A stretch of DNA of 64,000 bases, taken from contig WUJK01000016.1 of NCBI GenBank assembly GCA_011317545.1, positions 186,001 to 250,000 on the forward strand, in the 5' to 3' direction. The notes beneath the pieces are model-generated. The model saw only the letters and a list, made by a program, of their open reading frames with translations. It ran no database searches and had not been told where the DNA came from. Shown piece by piece: positions 1 to 11,690 of the stretch (the first letter of the stretch is position 1; the number at the start of each line of letters is the position of its first letter). Origin of the DNA: Coniella vitis (Eukaryota; Ascomycota; Sordariomycetes; Diaporthales; Schizoparmaceae). A program made the translations under genes and the position numbers.

Positions 1-526
1 AGTATATATCCTTCTACTAATAATAGCTAGCCCTTTATCTATAATTATAGATAATAGCTATTATAGCTAGTTATACCCCTACTATTATTAATAGTAGGAG
101 TATAGCGCTATCTACTATATTTCTCCTATACTTACTATAGCTTGTCTAAACTCCCTCCTCCTCCTCCCTTCTCCCTCCTCCTTTCTTAATCTATTATATA
201 GTAGTATAGTAGTATTACTAACTATCGCCGCCGCCGTATTATATTCCCCTCTATAGTCCTAAGTATAGTAACTATTATTACTATTATTATAATACCTCCT
301 AAAAAAGGAAGTAAGCGTATCTACCTTTCCTAATCGAATATTAGGATTTATAATAGTCTACTAACGTTTTAAATTAATATATAGTTAAGTACGCTAAAGC
401 GCGCTATACCGTAAATACTACTAATACCCGTATAGCTAAGAAACGTATAATACTCCTATTAATCTATATAAACTAGCCTAAGCTCCTATAAATACCGTAT
501 CTAGCGCTATTATAAAGTAGTATATC
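1..526. repeat. Copy 1 of a 526-bp duplicated RIPed segment
   Basis: This stretch is repeated at 25,988-26,522 in the same orientation with scattered C/T and G/A differences. Both copies are almost free of CA and TG. The similarity stops in the second copy where a truncated chromovirus begins. The window starts inside this repeat, so its true left end is not visible. Confidence 0.85.
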
Positions 527-619
527 CTTCCTATAAGATACCTATATAAATAGTATAATAAGTATAATATACTACGCTAAAGCTAAGTTCTAATACTACT
601 AATTAACTACTACTAATAG

Positions 620-1800
620 GTATATTTACTAATAGAAACTAAAGCTATTAAAAAGGGTACCGCCCTTATAATATACGGTATACTCCTATATAGCGCTATA
701 AAGCCGACTATTAACTTACTTAATAGTATTAATTATATTTATAATAAAGATAAGGGCGATATAGATATCCTATAAAAGGCCCTTAATAATACCCTCGAGC
801 TTAAGGACGAGGATAAGGGTAATACCGAGGCTATTAAGGATAATACTAATAGCGAAGATAAGGTAGATTTACTCTAAGATAGCTAGGAATAGGCCGAAGA
901 TACCTCTAGTAATAAAGAGCTTACTATTAATATATATATTAGTAATAATAACGCCGAAGAGGACGATAAGGAGGCCTATTAAGATAAAGCTAACGACGAT
1001 AGTAACTATATTACTAATAGTAATACTAATCGTACTTTTATAGATAATAGTAGTAATAGTAATAATAATAGTAACGATAACGATATCGGTATCGCCCGTA
1101 CTACTACCGCCGGTAATACTAGTAATAAACGCCCTATACCTACCTCTACTCCTACTAATACTCCTATTACTAAGAAGCAGTATTCTACTATTATTACTTA
1201 TAGTAGTAATACTAGGGCTAGGGCTATTAAGATAATAGCTCCTATTAAAGCTAACCCTCCTCGTATTACCCGTATTATTAATATTATTATTACTATTAAT
1301 ACTTAGCCTAAAGCTAAGATTAATAAGAAGAAGATTAGTATTATTAAGAATAAAGGTAAGGCTATTACTCCTATTACCCCTATTAAGCGTAAGAAGATAT
1401 AAAAGGCTAATAAAGCTATTCCTAATAGCCGTTATATTATAACCTAGTATAATATACCTTACGAATAATATCTAATCTCGGTAATTACCGGTAAATCGCT
1501 TAGCGATTACTAGGATATCGAAGGTAATACCCGCTACTAGCGCTATTAATATAAGGGCTATACCCCTTTAGCTAATTACCTAATAACCGTTAGCCGCTAG
1601 CTATATAACGCCTTATAGGAGGGTAAGGATAATACCCCCTACTATATTATTATTCGTATAGCTAAGGAGGCCTACGATAAAGTATTAGCGGAGGGCTTTA
1701 CTAAGTTGTTTAATAAGTCGGAGGAGGAGGTAGAGCCGGTTATATAGCCCTAGAAACGCCCCCGCTATATCCTACCCCGTTATTACTAGTAGTAGTAATA
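620..1800 (+). pseudogene. Decayed plus-strand reading frame of an unclassified repeat
   Basis: From about 620 to 1,800 one plus-strand frame stays coherent and is broken only by TAA and TAG. The inferred product is acidic and Asn/Asp/Glu-rich at 760-1,100, Thr/Pro/Lys-rich at 1,110-1,420, then mixed and more globular to about 1,760. TGA cannot be scored because TG has been removed. I do not recognise the family; it could be the first ORF (gag-like) of a retroelement. RIP explains the stops through CAA, CAG and TGG codons, but that explanation fits any TAA or TAG, so the support rests on composition and frame length. Confidence 0.4.
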
Positions 1801-2403
1801 CTAGCTATAGTACTAGCCCTAGTAGTATTAGCGCTAGGCTATTATAGCTAGTATTACTACTATTAGCGCTAATACTACCTATAAGCAGGAATACGCCCCT
1901 AGCGCTATAAGCTTATTATAATTACTTCCCGGCCTAATTACCCCTACTCTAAGTACTCCCGCTAACCGCCGTATTATATTATACGCCCTTAGTAACGCTA
2001 TACGCTAGGTAATCGACTATATATAGTTTAATATACTTTAGCCCTAGATAGCCTATAGTACGGCTATAAACTGCCTTAATAGCTAATAGTATAAGATCCT
2101 AATTAGACCCGCTTTCTTATAGAGTAGTAGACCGTATTATACTTACTATATATATAATAGTAAGGGTATTATTTATAGAGAATCTTTATAAACCGCTTCT
2201 AAGAAAGCAGATTATGCCTAATAGTCTATAAGTACCCTTTATAAGTACGTTTTACGGAAAGGGGTATTAGGGGGCCCGGCTAGGCCCTCCGGCTAATCCT
2301 ACTACCTCCGCTTAGCTACCGTATAATATACCTAGTGCCGAGGCGAAAGCTTATTAGAATAGCCCGTTCTATAGCAGCGGCCTATCCCTAGCCGGCTAAA
2401 CCG
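1800..2403. repeat. RIPed repeat DNA without a readable frame
   Basis: The stretch joins the preceding frame to the copia LTR. It keeps short GC-rich patches around 2,265-2,400 but no frame can be followed, and no second copy is seen in the window. Confidence 0.5.
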
Positions 2404-2630
2404 ATAATAATAAAAGAAAATAAAGTGTGCATAAAGCTTAGTTATTAGCTGAAACAGGCGAAACAAAAGAGAGGTTAAAAGAGTATATATTCTTCTATAT
2501 ATCTAGCTATAAAAAAGAGCTATTATTCGAATATTTAAATATCGCCGAAGCTATTATTCTGCTTATATAAAACCTATTATTAGGCTAATATAATAGCTTT
2601 CGGGTTAGGGTTAAATGCTATTTTTATATA
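2404..2630 (-). repeat. Copia LTR (3' LTR relative to coding strand)
   Basis: The segment matches 10,025-10,249; the differences are nearly all C/T and G/A transitions plus one A insertion. It keeps several CA and TG pairs, for example near 2,420-2,460, that the other LTR has lost. Its right end is at the run of T and TATA at 2,621-2,630. It includes a GGGTTAGGGTT stretch, which is part of the LTR and not a telomere. Confidence 0.85.
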
Positions 2631-2831
2631 CCCCCTAACTAGTAAGGATATCGCTAGTTATATTAATAGCAGCTTAGTATATACTTTAATATATATTCGT
2701 CGCGTTTTACTAGTTTAAAATTTCTTCTCTTTCTCCTTTAAATTAACTTAAACTTACGAACTATAAGTTAAGTATAATTATTATTTAATATACTTAATTA
2801 TATACTAATTAACGCTTAAACCCGTAAATCT

Positions 2832-4355
2832 AACGATATAGGTATAGATTATTCTATAAATAACGATATTAATATCCCGATTCGCTCTTTTTTATCCTTT
2901 AACGATATTCTTAGTTATAATACTATTTCTACGCCTAATAAGGTCGAAGAGGTACCTAGCTCCCAATTTAATAGTTTAATAAATAGAATCTACCCTTTAT
3001 AAGAGTTTACTAATATAATAAGAGAGGATAATAGAGTAATAAGTTAACCTAACGATTTAGCCCGGTTAATTAATACCGCTATTACTAATACTAACTCTAA
3101 CGCTAATACTAATATTAATACCGGCGATAATAACCCTTCTTATCTATCCCGTATTAGTTATTCCCTCGGTAAGTTTTCTCGTTTAGGCTTATCTTATACG
3201 AATCGGCCGACTAATCTTAAAGTTATAGATAATATCTATATATTTACTAGTAATAATACTATTCCCCGCGCTAACTCTCCCCGGAAACGGGTATTTAAAA
3301 AGTCTCCTTATACCCCCGCTAAGAAAACTAAGTTATAAGTTACTAATAGTTTTAAACCTATTAACTCTCGCCCCCGGAAACCCCTTCCTTAGGCTTAACC
3401 TTAACCTTTAACTAAAGATAACGATAATAATAATAATATTAATAATACTACTTTATCCGCTATTACTACCCCTTCTTGCCGCCCTAAGACCGTCTATAAG
3501 TATATAATTACTATTATTAAGGAGGGCTAAATTAAGCGCTTAACTCCCTATATCGCCTATATTAAGAGTTATAATAATAATAATAATAACGGTAAATATA
3601 TCTCTACTTCTAACGCCCTAAATTATAACTATTACTATAAATAGAATTATACCTATATATCTATCCCCCCCGTCCTTAAGCCCTTTATAAACCGAATCTT
3701 CCGTTTTAAACGTATTACTTAAAGCGTCGAAGGAAACCTTAATCTTAATAATAGGAAGGCGGTATCCGGTACCGAAATAAAGGCTAATTACGCTTCTTAG
3801 GTATAGAAAGCTACCCTTAAGCTATAGGAAGGGGGATAATTTAATAGTTTAAATAGCCTACCTAATAATATAGTTTCTACTGCCGATTATACCGAGCTAA
3901 AAGGGGCTATTAACCGTCTTTATAATAATCTCTATAAGGTTAGGGAGTTACTTAATATAAGTAAAAGGGCTAGATAATAGTTAAATAAGCGGAAAGACGA
4001 GCTTATATATAGTATTAAGGATTATAAGGTTATATATCTTATTTTAAAGGAGGAGAAGGCGAGTTTATAAACTAGGATAGCTAGTTTTAAACGAAAAAGG
4101 ACCCGATTTATAGATAAAATTACCGCTTTATAAAAGGAGAATACTAATTTATAAGGAGAAAGGACCCGTTTAAGGGAGAAGAATACTTTTTTATAAGCTA
4201 GTTCGGACGATCGTAATCCGTATAAGAAAGCTTCTACTTAGCGAGAATAGAGAATTACTTACGATAAGGCTACTTTAGAGATAGTAAAGGTCCTTAATAA
4301 AATTCTCCCTAAGCTAAAGGTCTAAAGTATAGAGTTTAAGTATTTATATTAATAA
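2832..4355 (+). pseudogene. Antisense accessory frame of the copia element (about 508 codons)
   Basis: On the strand opposite to gag-pol, between the RT/RNase H end and the 3' LTR, a single frame runs for 1,524 bases and is interrupted only by TAA and TAG. The inferred protein is Asn/Ser/Thr-rich in its first third, has a Pro/Lys/Arg-rich middle (about 3,280-3,430), and ends in a long Lys/Glu/Leu-rich segment (about 3,880-4,250) that looks like a coiled coil. I do not recognise a family. It is not gag, which is on the other strand at the far end. It may be an accessory gene carried by the element or a captured host gene. Confidence 0.55.
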
Positions 4356-4399
4356 AAAAGGGGTTTTTAGTATATCTTCTTATTATTTCGTTGTAATAT

Positions 4400-7300
4400 T
4401 ATAATTATTTTATATTTAAATAATCGTAGTTAAATCTTAAAGATTTAAGAGAGCTCTAAAATACTTAAATTAGGCTCGATCTAGCTATTTAGTTAAACTA
4501 TCGGCTAATATCTATTTTATAGGTAAATATATAACTTTAAATATACCTTTTTAATATTCCTATTTAAGCTATAGTTAACTAATATTAATATACCTAAGCT
4601 TTATACTAATTTTCTCGTATTTAGCTACTATTAGCCGTATCGTTTACTAGTTATTATAATAGATATTCTATATCTCCCTAAGGTTTATAGAGATATCTCG
4701 AAGTAGGCGTTTAAACGCTATTATTTCCTTTACCGTTAAAGATAGGGTATTAAGCTCCGCCTTTATAATAGATATAGCGATTATAGATTATTTGCCTAAT
4801 TTCTAAGCGATCGCACCCCCGAATAGTATAAATATATATCTAAATATAGACTTTCGGTCCTCTATATTATCTATAAAGGACGAATCTCCCGATATATATA
4901 ATACTTATACTTTAGGAGCTATACTATTATACTAAATACCTAGGAATCTAGTTCTATAAAGGTATCTAATTACCTAATCGGCAGCCTTATAATACGCTTA
5001 ACTTAGGTTTATAAGGAAACGAGAAAGGAATAAGTATATAAATACTACGTTTAGGTATAATATAATAGCTATATAAAGGATAAAACCGATCTTCTCTTAA
5101 TATAACTTTACCTCTTCCTTTATAGCCTCGCTTATATTTTTTTTAAGCTTAGTAAAGGGCGAGATTAGTAAATAGGGTAGAAATACTAGTATATCCGTTA
5201 AACCGAACTTTTTAGCTACCTTTTCGATATAAGTATTATAAAGAAGGCGAATAGTTATTTTGCTTCGGTTATATATTATTCGGATACCTAGGAATTATTC
5301 GGCTAGTCCTTAGTTAACGATATCGTACGCCTTAGTAATACCCTTTTTAATCCTTATTACTTCTATCTTAGCCGATTATAGATAAAATATTAAGATATTA
5401 TCTATATAGAATAATAGAGTAATCTTATTATCTTTACTTTTAAATATATATAGTTCTTTAGATAATAGCTTAAGCTTAAGTTCTCTAAGGGTATTATAAA
5501 GGTCTTTATATTATATAAGGGGCGAATCGTATAAACTATAGAGTATTTTCTTTAATTTAGCGACTTTATCGATAACTTTAAATCCGTTTAGTAGTTTAAC
5601 GTATACTTCCTCTTATCCTTCTCTATTAGCGTTAAGGAATACTCTAATTACGTTTATTTAGTCTACTTTTAGGTCCTTTTAAGCTATAATAGCTATAAAT
5701 ATACGAAAAGCGCGTATTATAAGTATTATAGCGTAGGTATCGAAGATATTAGTATCCTATAGATCTCCTCTTACGTAAATCCGTACTTTAAACGAGGATA
5801 GGATACTATTACCGTCTATTTTATAGCGAAATACCTACTTAAGCGGTAATAGCTTATTATATACCTTCGCCCTATCGACTTTTTCCTATACGTATATAAT
5901 CGTTAACTAGTATATCTTCTTTCTTATAGCCTTAAACTATTAATCGCAGAAAGGTAACTTCTAAGCTTATACCTAGTTTAATAGTTCTTTAGGTAGGTTA
6001 TTAATATACTAGGGATATAATATAAACTTAGTGATTTTATCCTATATCTAACTAGGCGTATTATTAGCGTTAACCGCCGCTATAAATATAATATATAATA
6101 TAGCGTATCTTACGTCTAATTCCGGCTATATATCTACTAATACGGTAGCTAGATAAGCTTATTATCGCCTAAACGGTTAAAATACGCTTATAAAAGCGAA
6201 CGGCCTTCGGATAAATAGCTTAAATAGCTCGGAGTTTTTTCTTTTATACCTACGAATAGGCGTTTATTTAAATACCCTTTGTATTAATACTCTCTATCTA
6301 TTAGATCTCCGTAAAAAGGGCGGAATATCCTATTATATATCCTCCTCGGTTCTAGTAATTAGATATCTCTAATTAATTAGATTATCTCGGCCGTTTATAA
6401 GTAATAGTTATTATAGTTAAGGCTTAGACTAATAGTCCTCGTTATATATTAATAATTAATACTTTAGCGGTTCCTCGACTTTAAGGGGCAATTTATCTAC
6501 CTTAGCAAGTTATATATTACTAATAGGGTTTATATCTATAGATTATTTATCTTCTCTAGTTATAAAGCTAATAGGGTTTTTATCTACCTTAATATCGCTA
6601 TTAATAGGGTTTATTTAAGTTCGTATATATATAAAGGCGTTACTTTATTATAGCTAAATATAATTATCTAAGCTTTAGTAGCGATTAGAGAGTTATAAGT
6701 TCTCTATACTTAACTTAAGTATAGGTACGTCCTTTATAATCTAATCCGGAATACCTTCTAAACTATTTATATAAGGCTACTTACCCCCTAGTTTTAAGGG
6801 CGGACTAACGTTAGCGTATATTATATATAGGTTTAAATCGGTTGCTTAAGACGGGAAGGTATAATATTCTCCTATATCTACTTAAATATATAAAGTATCT
6901 AAAATCTCCTTTAGTCTCGTTTCCTATAGTAGTATTTTCTCGAACTTATAATTAGAAAGGGGCTATTTAAGCCTCTCCTTTAACGGGTTATAGAAGACTA
7001 TCTTATTAAACTAAATATTCCTTATTATACGTATTATATCTATAGAGGGTATTTATATTTTAAAGATATTTAAGGCGATATAGCCTATAAGATATCTAAT
7101 ATATATATATTCCGCCGTTTTTATCTCTTTCCTAAAGTTTCCTACTTCTCTCTCTACTCTAAATACGTAGGTACGATAGCCGTAGGTATAGATATAGCTC
7201 TAATTAGGGCGAAGGTCCTTATCTAGTAATATTATCGGTATATTCCGACGGAACTATCCCTTAAATAGATTATTTAGGGACTATTAATACTTTATTACCC

Positions 7301-9960
7301 CTAAGCTAATATTATATAAATAGGCCGCTATTTTTATCGCTTTAGGCTATAGATAAGATAATAGGTTTATAGATAATAGTATTATTAATTATTTCTTAAT
7401 TAATTCGCGCCCTACTTTCTCGGTTATACCGTTAGGCTCTTTTATATATAAAGGGGTTACTTTAAGCTCGATTCCTACCTCCTAGTATTATCGCGTATAG
7501 GCTATACTATAGTTTATATATAGAACGGCGGCTTTACCGTTTTAGCGGATTTTATATATATTAAGCTAAAACTACTAGTATACCTAAGCGACGAAGTTAT
7601 AAACTAAGCTAAAGACCTTCGGTCCTATCTTATCTATAGCTATAGAGATAAAGAATTTACCTAAGAACTTATCCTTAAATACTATTATATACCTAGCCCC
7701 TCCTATACCCGGGTAAAATATAAATATATCCTAATAAACCCTTTAAAAGGGCCTAGGGCTAGTATTCTTAGACGGTCCTTAGTATATAATACGAGTTAGG
7801 AACGCTTTTATATAATATTCGCAATTTAATCTTCGTATACCGTTTATTTTAACTCCGCGGGCTTATTAAACTAGCTTTTATAATACTTATACGCCTAAAT
7901 AGCCTAAATATAAATACTATAGGTGCTCCGAGTCCTCTCGGTCTTTAAATAGATTAAAAGATAAACGAAATAGTAAATTCGAAACGGATAGATATAGTAT
8001 ACTAGCTTTACTAAACGGAATAAAAGAGGGTAATAATAGATAGGAGGAGTAATATAGAATATATTTAAAGAAGGCTAAGTTAAAATACCTCTTTAGGGTT
8101 ACTAGAACTTTATTATCGCTTAAATTGCTTAAACGTAATATATAATTAAAACTATAATACTAAACTCCCCTTTTAGCTAATAACGCTTTAGAGATAATAT
8201 TTATATAAAAACCTTCTACTAAGTATACCTTTTTAAGAATAAGGTTATATATTTTATTATTAAGGCACCGTTTAATAATTTGTATATTATATCCCTTAAC
8301 TAGGAATAAGGTACTACCTATACTAATAATTATACCGTTATCTTTAGGGACGAATAACCTATCCTCTAGAAGTAAGATATTATTAATAAGGTATATAACT
8401 CTATAGTTATTTAAAACGGTACTTTATAAGAGGTTACGGTAGCCTTCCTCGATTATAGAGAAAGCTCTATTAAACTAGTTCTAAAAGAATAGGTCTAGGT
8501 TAATTACTATTATAATCTAGGCTAAATAGGATTATAATAACTAAGATAAAGAGATTATATATATTATACTTTATATAAATATACGTATAAAATATAGTAT
8601 AACTAAAGGAAAAGATATAAAGAAATAGAGTATATAGGCGTTCTAAGCCCCGTTTATCCTTTAAGGTATCCTCCCGTATACTGATTATCTTTATTATTAC
8701 TATTCGTTTACCCTAATCGGCCCGAACTACCTAAACTAGGAAAATCTAATAGGTTCTAGCCGTTAGATAGCTATTTCTTTGTAATAAGTTTACTAATAAG
8801 GTGTTTATATTACCTTAATCCCAACTTCTGCTATATACGGTGGATCTCTTTCTTATTTAGTATAGCCTCCGTATTATCCGGTTTCGTCCTATTATATACC
8901 TATCTAAGCCGCTAATAAGTCTATAATTACTAGCTATAGTAATAAGATAGAGTTTTATATAAATACTTATAGTTTAGACGCTTCTTATTAGTAGAGGATT
9001 TACCGGAATTACCGTTTTATACCGAGTTAGTATAGATTAATATACTAAATATATTAATACCCGTCTTTAACTCTTTACTAGAGATTAAATCGATTAAAAA
9101 AAGGGTAGAATAAGCCTTAGAATAGTACTTAATAGATAGGATATCCTTACTAATTACCTAGTTCGTAATATAATCCTATAATATTCGAGTTACCTAATCT
9201 AGAGCTAAGCGATACTAAATAGTTATAAGGAATAGCTCTATAGTATATATTCCTATAGCCTTAGGGAGGTTATTTACTTTAGCTTAAATATACGCCTATA
9301 TATACTTATTTAGCTATTTAGAAGCTAAAGTCGGATATTTAGCCTTCTCGAGAACTACGAGATATTTTTAGCGAACGAAGTTCTATATAATAATATCCGA
9401 AGGTAATAATTCCTCTTTTAGTTTCTTTATAAGGTCCTTAAGTATCTATTAACCTTTAGTCTTAGCGAGGTTTATACGAATAGGCTAAAGTAGAGAGTTT
9501 AGGACCGTCTTATTAATCTAGGTAGCGATCTTTTCGAAAGCTATTTTCTTCTCCTTCTCGGCCGATAGACCGATTTAGTAGTTTCGGACCTATTTATTAT
9601 AGAATCGCTAGCATTATTCCTATATCGGAGGTACGAATCCCTCGTCTAAATTATCGTAAGTCTTCTTATAATCGTTAAGAAGACCTCCGTATAGTATTTT
9701 ATCCGATTATACTTATATAGGTATACTTAGATTAGTTATTTATATATTAGGGTCTTTAGGGTTTATATCGGATTAGATACCTTTTTACTAATAATAGGCC
9801 CTAAACGTAGCGTATTATACCGGAAAGGTAATAGAATCCGTATATTTCACCTAATATTCAAAGTCCTTTAAAGCTATCGTAAGAAAAGTAGGTCCTTACG
9901 GCTTAGATAGTCGATTTACGCTATTATTAGGGATTAAAGATATTAAATAAAAGTAATTTT
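4400..9960 (-). pseudogene. Copia gag-pol region
   Basis: Read on the minus strand, the 9,950-8,900 part is gag-like, 8,200-7,000 lies where integrase should be, and 6,300-4,800 holds reverse transcriptase and RNase H. The RT box at 5,397-5,408 reads Y-I-D-N where YVDD is expected; both changes are transitions of the RIP type. A polyprotein of this class is normally one frame of about 1,300-1,500 codons, which fits the space. It is destroyed by many TAA/TAG stops. Confidence 0.7.
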
Positions 9961-10024
9961 AACTAGTAAGCTTATATATTTACTTAGGAAAAGGAGATTC
10001 CAGCCGTTTAGCTTATATCCGGGC

Positions 10025-10249
10025 TTATAATAAAGAAAATAAAGTATATATAAAGCTTAGTTATTAGCTAAAATAGGCGAAATAAAAGAGAGGTTAAAAG
10101 AGTATATATTCTTTTATATATCTAGCTATAAAAAAGAGCTATTATTCGAATATTTAAGTATCGCCGAAGCTATTATTCTGCTTATATAAAACCTATTATC
10201 AGGCTGATATAATGGCTTTCGGGTTAGGGTTGAATGCTACTTTTATATA
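10025..10249 (-). repeat. Copia LTR (5' LTR relative to coding strand)
   Basis: This is the partner of 2,404-2,630. It keeps TG pairs near 10,205-10,235 that the partner has lost, and has lost others the partner keeps, so the two LTRs were mutated independently from a near-identical ancestor. Confidence 0.85.
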
Positions 10250-11690
10250 ATACGCTTTAAAGTCGCTATAATTAGTCCTTATAGCTATAAAGAGAGCTAG
10301 CTATTAATAGCTTAGCGAAAGGGCCGGCTATACTATAATACGAAAGCCTAGCCTCTAAGCGTTATATTAGCTAGATAAGACTATCTACTAATATATCTAT
10401 TATATCTTCTTAGAGCTCCTAATTCCCTCTCGATATAGGGTCCGTATACCCGAGGCAGTAGGGCTTACTATACGCCCTATTAGGGAAAGTATAATACCCC
10501 TCTTTATAAGGGTATTTATAAGCTTATTCCTAGCTATACTTATATAACCTAGGCTCTAAAGGATAATTACTAACCGTCCCTCTATAAGGTATTACTTATA
10601 AAGGGCCTAAAAGCTTCGGAAAGCCTATTATAAGGTAATAAGCGTATTACCCCGTAATCCTTAGATAACCGAGGTATTATCTATATAGATAAATACCGCT
10701 AATAACACCGTTTCTAGCGCTAGCTATAATCCTATAAGCGCCCTAACCGCCTTAGCGTCGAAAACGTATAAATACTTATAAAATACCCTAGTAATAGTAG
10801 TAACGAATACCTTATCCCTTATTATAATATACTTATAGCCTACCCTACGCTTAGGTCCCTCCTAAACCTTAGAGCCGTCTATATATATTATTATAATCTC
10901 CGGTAGTAGGGTTATATACTATATATTATAATATATAGCTACTTCCTCCTTAGGGTAACCGATATTAGGGTTTAGTATAATATAGTTAGGATACCGGGGG
11001 GTTAGTAGGGCCGGCTTAGGTATAATAGGAAAGCCGTATATAGCGTTTATAAGGCGTATATTAAATACCCTAAGGTTATATCCTATAGGAGTATATATTC
11101 GTTTATAAAGGGGGTGCCTTATATCTAGTAGAGCGTACCGTAAGCCGGCCTAGCGAACTACCGCTCCTAACGTAAGCCTAGTTATAGGGAGGCCCGCTTT
11201 ATAAAGGGCTATTACCGTATATATTATCCTCTACGCCGGTAGCACCCCTTTAGCGCCCTTTACTAGTAGTTAATCCGCCTTCTTAAGCTATACCGTAGGC
11301 GTATAGCCCGGTCGAAACTAGGCGTCCGCTATATATGTAAGTATCGGGATAAGTATCGCCGCGACCGCCTTATAGAGGGACGCCGTAGGGGGGCCGTACT
11401 ATACCTTCCTAAGGCTCCTAAGGTAGGCTATAATCTTCGCCGTCTTACGAACCCTTTCCTTAATATACCTCCTGCCCGTAAGACGCCTATTAAACTAGAA
11501 TCCTAGCCAGCGGAAGCTAGCTACCTTGGAATAGGAGGGCACGCTAGTAATAGGCTCTATACGCCTACCGCCCACTATAACAGCCGGCTATGCCGCCTCC
11601 CTATGCCTTAAGAAGTGGAAAACTTCCGTCTTCTTCGCCGCGAAGACGGAATATTATATATAGTAGAGTATATACTTAGTTAATATTAAC
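10250..11690 (-). mobile_element. LINE fragment: end of reverse transcriptase plus RNase H
   Basis: On the minus strand the text from 11,680 to 11,100 reads like the thumb and C-terminal part of a LINE reverse transcriptase, including H-F-L-R-H near 11,610 and a W-L-G-F-like motif near 11,510. An RNase H domain follows, with the Y-I-D-G-S-K motif at 10,869-10,886 and an acidic I-D-N motif near 10,700. Endonuclease and the RT catalytic core are missing because a second LINE starts at about 11,690. It has fewer stops than its neighbours, so RIP was milder here. RNase H-bearing LINEs of the Tad/I type are common in ascomycetes. Confidence 0.7.

Larger units (their letters stand above)
2404..10249 (-). 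mobile_element. Ty1/copia LTR retrotransposon, RIP-inactivated
   Basis: A 7.85-kb element lies between two direct repeats of about 226 bp. The coding strand is minus: reading down from about 9,950 gives gag-like text, and the reverse transcriptase lies at 6,300-4,800. The catalytic box, normally YVDD, is seen as Y-I-D-N at 5,397-5,408, followed by text typical of copia RT (G-I-T-K then E-K-V-A-K-K-F-G-L). The order gag, integrase, RT/RNase H on the minus strand fits copia and not gypsy. Every coding part is broken by TAA/TAG. A convincing target duplication was not found. Confidence 0.8.

Noticed and set aside
2598..2612. Telomere-like GGGTTAGGGTT
   Set aside because: Present in both copia LTRs (again near 10,220), only two units, and inside a transposon; not a chromosome end.
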